From Thioalkalivibrio paradoxus (GTDB taxonomy: Bacteria; Pseudomonadota; Gammaproteobacteria; Ectothiorhodospirales; Ectothiorhodospiraceae), in contig JAABSC010000006.1 of assembly GCA_011390565.1 (NCBI GenBank), positions 1-64,000 of the forward strand: a stretch of 64,000 nucleotides of DNA, written 5' to 3'. This document shows, piece by piece, positions 36,412 through 45,252 of the stretch. Every line of letters starts with the position of its first letter. Within the stretch, counting starts at the first letter, position 1. The notes under the pieces were generated by a model, which saw only the letters and a list, made by a program, of their open reading frames with translations, ran no database searches and was not told the origin of the DNA. A program made the translations under genes and the position numbers.

Positions 36412-36966
36412 TCACCATCCGGACGTACCCGGATCGCCCTTGAACGGTCCCACCACGTCCTGGGTGATCCATCCGCCGTAGAAACCTCCGGCCTGCGGCA
36501 GGACGCGCTCGCCAGCCACGAAGCAGGCGATGCGATCGGGGTAGAAGGCATACCAGCCGGCCAGCGCCTCGAACTCCGGGAACGGCTCTGGGTAGATCCA
36601 GGCGACCGGTGTACCACGCTCGGCGGCATGGGCCAGTTCGAGGTATCGGGCCGGTCCCTTCCATTCGCAGAATGAATTCCCGGACATCGGGATCAAAAGA
36701 GCTTCTTCGACGTCTTCCGGAGGCAGGTAGAAGGTTGGCGCGCTCGCCGTCTCCAGCACGCGCACGGTTCGCTTACTCAAGGCAACGGTCTGGTCCCCGG
36801 ATTGGACCAGGACTTCCCTCGAATCCGGAACGACAATCGGAGGACGCGGATAGTCCCAGACCGACTCCTGCCCGACGCCCGGTTCATGAGCGAACGGCGG
36901 GCGCCGGGCTCCTGTGTGTCTCCATCCCGCGCGTGCGGCCCGAATCCCGGGTGGTAAACCCTGCAT
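36412..36966 (-). CDS. DUF427 domain protein
   Basis: 184 aa, soluble. RVLETASAPTFYLPPEDVEEALLIPMSGNSFCEWKGPARYLEL followed by AWIYPEPFPEFEALAGWYAFYPDRIACFVAGERVLPQ is the DUF427 beta-rich fold. The Cys in SFCEWKG is a conserved feature. The N-terminal 45 residues are an extension relative to minimal members. GGGAGG lies 7 nt before the ATG. Biochemical role unknown. Confidence 0.9.
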   Translation of the reverse strand: MQGLPPGIRAARAGWRHTGARRPPFAHEPGVGQESVWDYPRPPIVVPDSREVLVQSGDQTVALSKRTVRVLETASAPTFYLPPEDVEEALLIPMSGNSFCEWKGPARYLELAHAAERGTPVAWIYPEPFPEFEALAGWYAFYPDRIACFVAGERVLPQAGGFYGGWITQDVVGPFKGDPGTSGW

Positions 36967-37195
36967 GATAACGCCTCCCCCAGCATTGTTTACGGGCTTC
37001 GAATCGGGTGCGAATCAGAATCCAGACCCTGTCGGTGACTCAGAGAGCAAGCCATTACCGAATATGCCCGTGTTCGAGCCGCCCGACGGTGATCGGCCTG
37101 AGGGATCGCTGCGGAACGCGAGACCGCGGTTCATGCCCCAGTCGCGGCCGGCCCGGCCCGCGATTGACGATGCGACGACGAATCGTGACCAAAAC

Positions 37196-37690
37196 TTAGT
37201 AGATCGGAATGACCGCATAGCCTCGAGCCTGATAGCCGATCAGCGATACGAAGGTGTTGCCCACCGGCTGGATGCCATCCAGCAGCGTATTGTTGTCGAC
37301 CCCGAAGAGCCGGGTGGCGACGCCACATCCCTCCATGCGCACACCAAGCATCTGCAGGTCCGCGACATGGTCGGCGATCTGGTCCAGCGCGTCGAAATCA
37401 GTGAGATCGAACCGTTCACGATCGGTCGACACCAGCGTCACCGCAGGCCCGCGGAAGGCGAGCAGAATGTCGGGTTCGACCCCCTGCCGGACCAGGTCGT
37501 CGTGGGTCTCCCGGATAACGGAAAGGTAAAGGTTCAGAGAGCTTGCGCTCGAATTGTTGATGTCGAAAACGACCTTTCCGTGCTCGACACCTTCGAGTGC
37601 GGCCGCATCATTCGGCTGGTCGGCCAGAGCGGCGAACGGCACCAATACCATCGCGAGCAGAAGGAACAGTCGGTGTGTCATTTTGATCAA
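37196..37690 (-). CDS. Periplasmic DsrE-family protein
   Basis: 164 aa from TTG at 37690, chosen because GAGGAG lies 6 nt before it; the ATG three codons later has poor spacing. Signal peptide THRLFLLLAMVLVPFAALA. The mature part KVVFDINNSSASSLNLYLSVIR, LAFRGPAVTLVS and VRMEGCGVATRLFG follows the secreted DsrE/F-like branch, with the candidate sulfur-binding cysteine in the last segment. The second DsrE-fold protein in this window; a role in periplasmic sulfur handling is inferred. Confidence 0.82.
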   Translation of the reverse strand: MIKMTHRLFLLLAMVLVPFAALADQPNDAAALEGVEHGKVVFDINNSSASSLNLYLSVIRETHDDLVRQGVEPDILLAFRGPAVTLVSTDRERFDLTDFDALDQIADHVADLQMLGVRMEGCGVATRLFGVDNNTLLDGIQPVGNTFVSLIGYQARGYAVIPIY

Positions 37691-37839
37691 GGCAAGCTCC
37701 TCAGTGTGAGTTCGGTGTTCGCGAACGAGTGTAGGCGACATCCGTTCGGCATGCCTCCAACCGTGAAACGCGGCCGGCCATTTCGACCCGTTTGAGATCG
37801 TCAGAAGCCTCGACCAGTCGGATTTTCATGCATGGCCCA

Positions 37840-39417
37840 CTAGCGCCGAAGGCCTGCAACCTCGGCCGCGCTGTCCGCCAGTCCCAGCCCCGCTTCCTCA
37901 TACACGTGGAACACCACGTCGGCCCCGTTTTCCCGAAGGATCGGGATCTCTTCCGGGTACTCCACGATCGCCGCGATCTTCCCGGGAAACGCGCGATGGC
38001 GGAGTTGTTCGAGGGCATAGAGGTTCCCGTGATGGCTGGGCATCGCGAGCAGGATGACCCGTACCTGCGCGCAGGTGATCATTTTCTCCCAGAAGTCGGA
38101 ATCCACGGCATCTCCGGCAATGACGTCATACCCTTCCGCCTTGAGGCGACGGACCTTCGCGTCATCGTTGTCCATGCCCAGCACGCGCAGGCCGTATTCG
38201 TCCTGAAGACGCTGGTAGGCGCCACGGCCGATCTTGCCCATACCCATGACCACGGCCTGGGCATCGCCGATCTCGATCGGTCGGTCGGCCGGATGCAGTC
38301 GCTCCGGCGGCCGGCTTGGCAGAAACCGGTCCAACCAGTGATATACCGCCTCGCTGGCGGCGTTCAGAGGCGACGCCAGCACGAAACTGATCGCGACCGT
38401 AAGCGAGAGGACCACGAGCCACTCGGGCGCAAACCACCCCTGGGCCACCGCGAGTGCCGCGACGATCAAACCAAATTCCGAGTAGTTGCTGAGGCTCAGC
38501 GTGGCGAGGGCCGATGTCCGGCTGCGCAGGCGAAACCCACTGAAGATCAGAAGGAACAGGATGCTCTTGATCGGCACCAGAAACAGAAGAAGCAACGAGA
38601 GCCCGATCAGGTCCCAGGTCGGCAGCGCGAGCAGCCCGATGGACAGGAAGAAACCGACCAGGAAGAGCTCCTTCATGTGGAACAGCGACCGCGCCAGGTG
38701 GTGTGAGGCCGCGTGGGGTGCGAGCAGCATCCCGATGATCAGCGCCCCCAGGTCACCTTTCACGCCGAGCGCATCGAACAGACCGTAGCCGAGCACCAGC
38801 GCCAGCAGAATCCCGTACAGAATCTGCATCTCGCCGTGGCCGACCCGATCCAGCAGGCTCCTCAGGAGAGGCGCTGCCGGCAGCAGGAGAAACAGCAACA
38901 GCGCCCAGGGACTGGGGATCGAACCGGTCGACGCGGTCAGAAAAAGCACCGCGAAGATGTCCTGCATGATCAACACGCCGATCGCCAGCCGGCCGTAGAA
39001 CGACTGCGATTCGCTGCGCTCCTCGAGAATCTTGACCGCGAACACCGTGCTCGAAAACGAAAGCGCAAAGGACAGCAGCAGCAGGGTCTGCCAGCCGCTT
39101 TCCTGCAACAGGGCAATGCCGGTGAACTTGAACAGGGACAGCAGCAGGATCAGCAACCCGCTGGAGGCCACCATGTGCACCGTCGCTCCGGCCCAGACCT
39201 CGCCGCGCAGAAGCGTCCGGACGTCGAGCTTGAGCCCGATCGTGAACAGCAGGAGTGTAACCCCGAGGTTCGCGAGCGTCTCCAGCGTGGGAGTCAGCGA
39301 GTAGCCGAGGAAATTCAGCGCAAACCCGGCGACGAGAAAACCGACGAGTGGCGGAAGACGCAGCAGCATCGCCCCCATTCCACCCAGAAACGCCGCGAGG
39401 ATATACGCGATTTCCAT
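37840..39417 (-). CDS. Monovalent cation:proton antiporter (CPA2) with C-terminal TrkA-N domain
   Basis: 525 aa. About twelve membrane helices with SFALSFSSTVFAVKILEE and GDLGALIIGMLLAPHAASHHLARSL as in KefB/YbaL-type exchangers. The C-terminal Rossmann domain AVVMGMGKIGRGAYQRLQDEYGLRVLGMDND would bind NAD(H) and gate transport. Probably K+ or Na+ efflux against H+, useful in salty or alkaline settings (inference). Shorter than KefB (about 600 aa) because only the TrkA-N half of the regulatory module is present. Confidence 0.9.
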   Translation of the reverse strand: MEIAYILAAFLGGMGAMLLRLPPLVGFLVAGFALNFLGYSLTPTLETLANLGVTLLLFTIGLKLDVRTLLRGEVWAGATVHMVASSGLLILLLSLFKFTGIALLQESGWQTLLLLSFALSFSSTVFAVKILEERSESQSFYGRLAIGVLIMQDIFAVLFLTASTGSIPSPWALLLFLLLPAAPLLRSLLDRVGHGEMQILYGILLALVLGYGLFDALGVKGDLGALIIGMLLAPHAASHHLARSLFHMKELFLVGFFLSIGLLALPTWDLIGLSLLLLFLVPIKSILFLLIFSGFRLRSRTSALATLSLSNYSEFGLIVAALAVAQGWFAPEWLVVLSLTVAISFVLASPLNAASEAVYHWLDRFLPSRPPERLHPADRPIEIGDAQAVVMGMGKIGRGAYQRLQDEYGLRVLGMDNDDAKVRRLKAEGYDVIAGDAVDSDFWEKMITCAQVRVILLAMPSHHGNLYALEQLRHRAFPGKIAAIVEYPEEIPILRENGADVVFHVYEEAGLGLADSAAEVAGLRR

Positions 39418-39682
39418 GCCTGATTACCGGGGTAGCCGTACGTGGGTGCCAATTGTATGCCAACGTCGGCTTGGGACACCGCTCCCTTTGCCCCAACGGG
39501 AAATCCTGCGGGATATGCCTGACCGCCAAGGCCGTCCACGACCTCGAGAGACCTGCACGGGTAGCCGCGGGTCTTTCTGTATCGCTCAATGAAACACTCA
39601 GGCAGAACCCCCGCCGTCGGGGATCCGCCTCTTTACCGCGGCTCGGTTTACCCGGTTGCCGCGTTTCGCTTCGTGATCGCCG

Positions 39683-39862
39683 CTACCCCTTGGGACCCAA
39701 CAGGAACCAGACGATCAATCCAATCAATGGGAACACGAGCAGGACCACGATCCAGAGAACTTTTGCCCCCGTTCCGGCCGCACTCTGGACGACCTTGACG
39801 ATGGCCCAGATCACGATGATCAGCCAGATCAGGCCGAGGATGCCGGTAACTTCGATGCCCAT
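39683..39862 (-). CDS. Small PLDc_N-domain membrane protein
   Basis: 59 aa. Two membrane helices (GILGLIWLIIVIWAIVKVVQ and VLWIVVLLVFPLIGLIVWFLLG) matching the PLDc_N domain, a stand-alone form common in bacteria. AAGGAG lies 7 nt before this ATG, which excludes the longer upstream frame. Function unknown. Confidence 0.85.
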   Translation of the reverse strand: MGIEVTGILGLIWLIIVIWAIVKVVQSAAGTGAKVLWIVVLLVFPLIGLIVWFLLGPKG

Positions 39863-40206
39863 TGGTAATCTCCTTGTGGAACGGGTCGGGTGCCGACCGG
39901 GACGATCCAGAGCACCTTCGCCAGGTGTGTGGCGAGGCGTATCGAGACCTTGATGATCGCCCCTACAAACAGTGGGACAATCCGCCTCCGATGTGGTTCC
40001 TTTCACCCGCCGTCAGGGACCGGTCAGCCGCGATGGTGGCCCCGCTCCAGTGTTACCCTTCGGAGCGAACCGAGGGTGAGACGGCTCGAATCCGTCTTGC
40101 TTCCATCCTTGCCTAGCCTTGGGTTCGCGGTTCGAGCGCGCCCTCACCTGCCCCACCAAACCCTGCTCGAGGCGTTGCTGTTTCCCTTGGGAGAGTTGTT
40201 GTTGCC
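39863..40206. other. Gap between PLDc_N gene and EamA transporter (344 bp)
   Basis: I see no gene, RNA or clear promoter. Open frames here have no family resemblance. A tRNA-like 3' end near 40120-40160 was checked and does not fold. Confidence 0.5.
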
Positions 40207-41139
40207 ATGAACAACGCGAACGATCAAGCCAGGGTACTGGCTCTGGCCGCGGCCTTTGTGCTGCTGTGGAACTCCGGGTTCATCGGCGCGGCCTGGGGCC
40301 TGCCGTACGCCGGTACCTTCACGCTCCTGTTCCTGCGCTACCTGGTACTGGCACTGGTCCTGTGGATGGTGCTCGTCTGGCGCCGGCGCCTTGTTTGGCC
40401 CGGTGCGGCCTCGGTGGGCCACGCTGCGACGGTCGGAGTGCTCGCCCATGGCGTCTGGCTGGCCTGCGTACTGGTGTCCCTCGAACGCGGCGTGCCCGCC
40501 GGCATCGTGGCGCTGGTGGTGGCTTTGCAACCGCTCGCCACGGGCGCGTTTTCCGGACTCGTCACGGGCGAGTCCGCCACCGCCCGGCAATGGGCCGGCC
40601 TGACCCTCGGATTCGCGGGCGTCGCCGTGGCTGTCGGCGCGCGGATCGAATGGTCCGATGCCGGCTCGGCCTTCGCCTACCTGGTGCCCCTGGGCTCGGT
40701 AATCGCCATCACCATTGCGACCTTGCTGCAGCGGCGCCGCGAGCTGCTGGGCCGGCGCGATCTGCCGCTGGACGCCACGCTGTTCTACCAGTCTGTCGCT
40801 ACCGCGCTCGTCCTCGTCGTGCCGGCCATCGTCCTGGAAGGCATGGCGGTGACCTGGGCACCGGAGTTCGTGGCCACCATGGCGTGGCTGATCTTCGCTG
40901 TCTCGCTCGGGGCCTATGGCCTCATGTGGCGGCTGCTGGAAGATCTGGACGCCACCCGCCTCGCAAGCCTGTTCTACCTGGGTCCTCCGGTCACCATGCT
41001 CATGGGCTGGCTCGCCTTCGGGGACCGCCTGCAACCAACGGATCTTTTGGGACTGCTGATCGCCGCGTCCGGCGTCGCTCTGGTTTATCGAAGAAACGTC
41101 GGGGCACGCGTTACGAAGGACACGGGACCCGAAGCCTGA
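40207..41139 (+). CDS. EamA-family (DMT superfamily) metabolite exporter
   Basis: 310 aa with ten membrane helices in two EamA repeats. LLWNSGFIGAAWGLPYAG and FTLLFLRYLVLALVLWMVL open the first; IVALVVALQPLATGAFSGLV and LFYLGPPVTMLMGWLAFGD mark the helix-4-like signatures of each half. Exports amino acids or small metabolites by analogy; substrate unknown. Stands alone. Confidence 0.92.
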   Translation: MNNANDQARVLALAAAFVLLWNSGFIGAAWGLPYAGTFTLLFLRYLVLALVLWMVLVWRRRLVWPGAASVGHAATVGVLAHGVWLACVLVSLERGVPAGIVALVVALQPLATGAFSGLVTGESATARQWAGLTLGFAGVAVAVGARIEWSDAGSAFAYLVPLGSVIAITIATLLQRRRELLGRRDLPLDATLFYQSVATALVLVVPAIVLEGMAVTWAPEFVATMAWLIFAVSLGAYGLMWRLLEDLDATRLASLFYLGPPVTMLMGWLAFGDRLQPTDLLGLLIAASGVALVYRRNVGARVTKDTGPEA

Positions 41140-41312
41140 GCGACGTCGGTGCTGCCACGAGCCGTTACCGGAATAGCCGCGGATGAGCCTACTCGTTCAG
41201 TTGAGTGCACCGGAACCGGTTTTTCGACATACCTGCCCCGCCTGAAGCGGTTCGGCGTCTGTCATCACCTGGAATGACGTCCACTGCGTCGCCACTCCGA
41301 GCGGCAGCCCGG

Positions 41313-41909
41313 TCACCACGTAGCGACCTGCTGAGCCACAAGAGAAACAACAGCGACCGTGGCCGCCAGCGAAAAAATGGCCAGATATCCGTCCCGGGCG
41401 ATGAGCGACAGACCAAATGCGGTCAGTGCGGCACCGGCGAAGGTCGCGGCAAAGGGAATGAACTCCAGAATCGGCATCGTCAGGGCGACCAGCATGGCTG
41501 CAAACCCGATAAGGTACGTACCCGTACCCCTCACGAGAACGCTCAACCTGGGATGAAAGAACCGGTCGATCATCCGTGCTGGACGTTCCAGCCGATCCAG
41601 GGTCTGCTCCAGATTCCGTCGTGTCACTGAACGCTCGCTGAGGAATCGTGGCAACCAGATCCGATCTCGCCCGGCCAGCAATTGTCCGGAAACGACAATG
41701 ACCAGAAGCGCCATGAGCGTCGGTACGCCCGGAATGTCCCCGATCAGCGGCGCCAGCGTCACCAGCCCGGCAATCAGCAAAATGGGTCCGAACGATCGCT
41801 GTTCGGTCACCTCCAGAATGTCCGCCAGATTGACCGGACTGTGATCATGATCAATGTCGCGCAGGGAATCGAGTAATTGCTGCAGGCTTTTGATTTCAGG
41901 GGCATGCAT
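41313..41909 (-). CDS. ExoD-family membrane protein
   Basis: 198 aa. A soluble N-terminal helix (LQQLLDSLRDIDHDHSPVNLADILEVTEQR), then RSFGPILLIAGLVTLAPLIGDIPGVPTLMALLVIVVSGQLL, the ExoD signature, and four to five membrane helices. Rhizobial ExoD affects exopolysaccharide synthesis and alkali tolerance; the mechanism is not known. Followed 21 bp upstream by the APC permease gene on the same strand. Confidence 0.88.
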   Translation of the reverse strand: MHAPEIKSLQQLLDSLRDIDHDHSPVNLADILEVTEQRSFGPILLIAGLVTLAPLIGDIPGVPTLMALLVIVVSGQLLAGRDRIWLPRFLSERSVTRRNLEQTLDRLERPARMIDRFFHPRLSVLVRGTGTYLIGFAAMLVALTMPILEFIPFAATFAGAALTAFGLSLIARDGYLAIFSLAATVAVVSLVAQQVATW

Positions 41910-41930
41910 GGTTTCCTCTTGGGAATGACC

Positions 41931-43157
41931 TCAGGACAGATGGAGCACCAGCTGGCCAACGAGCGCACCAAGGCAAACGAGGACACCCACCCAGGGTACA
42001 AACGCCGGGATGTTGGGCACGTCCTGCGGCTGCCCGCGCCACTTAAGGACCACCAGCGAGGCGTTCACGGCGACGAAGACCACAAGGATCGCGTAGCCGG
42101 TGCCGGTCGCGAGCTGCTTCAATGGGACGAATAGCGCAAACGCAAGAACAACCGCACCGACCGTCAACGTGGCGAGGAGCGGCGTGTTCGTTCTACCGCT
42201 GACCTGTCCCAGAACCGCCGGCGCGCCGCGGCCGTCGCGGCCGACGTCGTAGAGCAGACGCGATGAAGCGATCACCTGCGTGAGAGCGCCATTGACGATC
42301 ACCGCGAGACTTGCGAGAGCGATCGGCAATTCAGGCCATCCCTCGCGCCCGACCGCCTGGACCAGCGGTGCCTGCGCCCCGGTCAGTTCCCCGAGACTAC
42401 CGGCGCCGACGAGCGCAGTCGAAACCGCCAGATAGAAGACGAATACGATCGCAAGCGAGAGGATCATGGCTTTGGGCAACACACGTTTCACGTCGCGCAC
42501 TTCCTCGGCCGCCTGTGCCATGTCGCCAAAACCTATGAAGGAGTAGACCGCGAGGAACGCGCCTCCTAGCAGGGCCGCACTGACCGAGCCATCGATCTGC
42601 ATGGGCGCCTCCATGATGGCTTGCGGTGCGGCAAGAAGCCCGTCGCGCAGCGCCCAGAGAACGACCAGAAGCGTCCCAATGCCGATCAGTGTTGTGGCCG
42701 TCATGAGCCAGGTGCTCTCCTTCATCCCCAGCGCTGCCACGCCGACGATGGCGACGACGACAAGAATCGTTGCCACCCAGAGATTGATGTCGACAAAGCT
42801 CGACAGGTAAGCGACGAAACCCACGGTGATCGTCGCGGCTGAGACCACGTTGGCCACGATCAGAGCCCAGCCAGTGAGCGAGCCGAGCCAGCGCCGATCG
42901 AAGGCGCGTTCCACGTAATCGATCGGCCCCCCGGCGGTTGGTACCCGCGCGGCCATCTCCGCGTAGCTGAGTGCTGTGGTGATCGCAACCACGGCAGCGA
43001 GCAGATAGGCCAGTGGCGCGAACCCGCCGGCTTCGCCCAGGACTTCCCCGATCACCACGAAGATGCCCGCTCCAAGAATCGTTCCCGTGCCGAAGAAACT
43101 CAGCTCCAGCAGGCCCACTTCGCGCTTGAGGCCGGGGTTGGGCGTCTTGGTTTTCAT
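41931..43157 (-). CDS. APC-family amino acid permease
   Basis: 408 aa, eleven to twelve membrane helices. REVGLLELSFFGTGTILGAGIFVVIGEV holds the G-x-G-x-G unwound region of helix 1, and FIGFGDMAQAAEEVRDVKRVLPKAMILS is the helix-6/loop signature of the family. Slightly short for the group (usually 430-480 aa), lacking the last helices. Substrate unknown. Same strand and 21 bp from the ExoD gene. Confidence 0.9.
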   Translation of the reverse strand: MKTKTPNPGLKREVGLLELSFFGTGTILGAGIFVVIGEVLGEAGGFAPLAYLLAAVVAITTALSYAEMAARVPTAGGPIDYVERAFDRRWLGSLTGWALIVANVVSAATITVGFVAYLSSFVDINLWVATILVVVAIVGVAALGMKESTWLMTATTLIGIGTLLVVLWALRDGLLAAPQAIMEAPMQIDGSVSAALLGGAFLAVYSFIGFGDMAQAAEEVRDVKRVLPKAMILSLAIVFVFYLAVSTALVGAGSLGELTGAQAPLVQAVGREGWPELPIALASLAVIVNGALTQVIASSRLLYDVGRDGRGAPAVLGQVSGRTNTPLLATLTVGAVVLAFALFVPLKQLATGTGYAILVVFVAVNASLVVLKWRGQPQDVPNIPAFVPWVGVLVCLGALVGQLVLHLS

Positions 43158-43496
43158 GTCGGATCAGCCTCCGGAAACTCGGAAAGGTGTCGTGGAAGCT
43201 CAAGGGCTCCATCCGTCGACGACGTGAGGGCGCGGCGAACGTGTCTCGCCGAACCCGGCGAGTCGCTCCAGCACGGCGTCGTTATGCCGCGACGCCCGCG
43301 ACCGGGTCCCACGATAATACCCGGAGCAATCTGCTCCCAAGTCTCAGCATACCGACAAGGTGCTCAATGGCCATTGCGCCGCGTGCCTGCGCATCCGACC
43401 TACCGATGATCGCGTTTGGTTTTCTGGCGATTGATGATCTAATGGCGATGAGACGTTGGCGTATGATCTGCAAACGGCACCTATTGGGGGCGTACG
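43158..43496. other. Divergent gap between APC and BCCT transporter genes (339 bp)
   Basis: No gene seen. GGAGCAATCTGCTCC (about 43321-43335) forms a small dyad. TATGAT at about 43468-43473 is a possible -10 for the BCCT gene with a poor -35. Osmotic control would be expected here but no specific box was recognised. Confidence 0.45.
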
Positions 43497-45086
43497 ATGG
43501 CAGCCAAAGTCAAGGTAAGTCCACTCTGGGCTTTTCCAAGGGTGAGTCTGCCCGTATTTACAGTTGCGGGCGCCCTCATCATGGCGTTCATCATCTATGG
43601 TGCGGTGTTCACCGAAAATGCCAGTACAACGTTCACGAACGTGCAGGACTTCATCGTCGAGACGTTCGGTTGGTATTACACACTGGTGGTTACCTTCTTT
43701 CTCGGCTTTGTTATCTGGCTCCTGTTCAGCCGATTCGGCGATGTGCGTTTGGGAGATCCGGACGACGAACCGCAGCACAGCTATATGGCGTGGTTTGCCA
43801 TGCTCTTCAGCGCGGGCATGGGGATCGGCCTGCTGTTCTGGAGCATCGCCGAACCGATTTCGCACTACATGCAGCCGCCGATTGGCGAGGGCGAAACCCG
43901 TCAGGCGGCCGAGCTGGCGATGCGCACGACGTTCTTCCACTGGGGGCTCCACGCGTGGGCGGTGTACATCGTCGTGGGTCTCTCGCTGGCGTACTTCGGG
44001 TTCCGCCACAAGCTTCCGTTAACGATCCGGTCTGCGTTCTATCCGCTGCTCGGCGATGCCATCTATCGCTGGCCCGGGCACTTGATCGATATTCTGGCTG
44101 TTTTCGGCACGATGTTCGGCGTTGCGACTTCGCTGGGATTGGGCGTCATCCAGATCAATGCGGGCCTTGGAGCAATTTTCGGTATCGAACAGGGGCCTCA
44201 CGTGCAGTTGATGCTGATCGGAGGGATCACCTTCCTGGCAACCATGTCGGTTGTCGCCGGGCTGAACAAGGGGATCAAGCGTCTGAGCGTCCTCAACATC
44301 TGGCTCAGCGCGTTCCTGCTCCTTTTTCTCCTTATGTTGGGCCCGACCTTATTCATACTGGACGTTTTCGTCGAAAGTACCGGCCGATACCTGGACAACC
44401 TCATCCAGATGAGCCTGTGGACGGACGCAATCAGGTCTTCGGGCTGGACCGGTGACTGGACCATTTTCTACTGGGGCTGGTGGATTGCATGGTCGCCTTT
44501 CGTGGGCATGTTCATCGCCCGGGTGTCGCGCGGGCGCACCATTCGGGAATTCATTCTCGGAGTGTTGTTCGCGCCCGTCCTGGCGACGTTCGTGTGGATC
44601 AGCATTTTCGGCGGAACCGCGCTGCATATCGAGCTGATGGGTACCGGCGGAATTGCCGCGGCCGTGGATAACAACGTGGCGACGGCGCTTTACGTGACTC
44701 TGGAGCAGCTGCCGCTGGCCCAGGTAACCACGATCGTGGCCACCCTGGTCATCATGACGTATTTCGTGACCTCGTCGGATTCCGGCAGCCTGGTCATCGA
44801 CATGCTGACCGCTGGCGGCGACCCGAACCCGCCTCGGATACAGCGAGTGTTCTGGGCTGTACTCGAGGGCGTGGTCGCGTCGATTCTTCTGGTCGCCGGC
44901 GGCTTGAACGCGCTCCAGAGCGCGGCCATCAGTTCGGGCCTGCCCTTTTCCCTCATCATCCTGGTCATGTGCTATTCGCTGGTCAAGGGACTGCGGAGCG
45001 AACCCATCTATCCGGATCGCGAGGAACGCGAGCCGGATGCGCCTGAGAAAACAATGGGCAAGACCGACTACAGCCACATGGAATAA
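43497..45086 (+). CDS. BCCT-family glycine betaine/choline/carnitine transporter
   Basis: 529 aa, twelve membrane helices. HSYMAWFAMLFSAGMGIGLLFWSIAEP, the glycine-rich and tryptophan box, and WTIFYWGWWIAWSPFVGMFIARVSRGRTIREF, the family signature on helix 8, are both intact. Sodium- or proton-coupled uptake of betaine-type compatible solutes. The short charged tail ends KTDYSHME, much shorter than in osmosensing BetP. Its presence fits a saline habitat. Confidence 0.95.
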   Translation: MAAKVKVSPLWAFPRVSLPVFTVAGALIMAFIIYGAVFTENASTTFTNVQDFIVETFGWYYTLVVTFFLGFVIWLLFSRFGDVRLGDPDDEPQHSYMAWFAMLFSAGMGIGLLFWSIAEPISHYMQPPIGEGETRQAAELAMRTTFFHWGLHAWAVYIVVGLSLAYFGFRHKLPLTIRSAFYPLLGDAIYRWPGHLIDILAVFGTMFGVATSLGLGVIQINAGLGAIFGIEQGPHVQLMLIGGITFLATMSVVAGLNKGIKRLSVLNIWLSAFLLLFLLMLGPTLFILDVFVESTGRYLDNLIQMSLWTDAIRSSGWTGDWTIFYWGWWIAWSPFVGMFIARVSRGRTIREFILGVLFAPVLATFVWISIFGGTALHIELMGTGGIAAAVDNNVATALYVTLEQLPLAQVTTIVATLVIMTYFVTSSDSGSLVIDMLTAGGDPNPPRIQRVFWAVLEGVVASILLVAGGLNALQSAAISSGLPFSLIILVMCYSLVKGLRSEPIYPDREEREPDAPEKTMGKTDYSHME

Positions 45087-45252
45087 CCTGGATCAGGCCG
45101 TCGAATCTCAGGGCCCGTGCACACCTCCGGTCATTTCGGCGCCAGCCTCAGCGCACCCAAAAGGTGGCGCAATATCGACGGATCAAACAAGGATCGGCGA
45201 CGGGGAGCGATCACGTACCCCGGTTTTGCCCCATGCGCCGGCCGGGCCGTCA

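Noticed and set aside
40117..40160. tRNA-like 3' end (GGTTCGAGC ... CCCACCA)
   Set aside because: The T-stem does not pair (G opposite G at the loop base) and no matching 5' acceptor strand lies 70-90 nt upstream.
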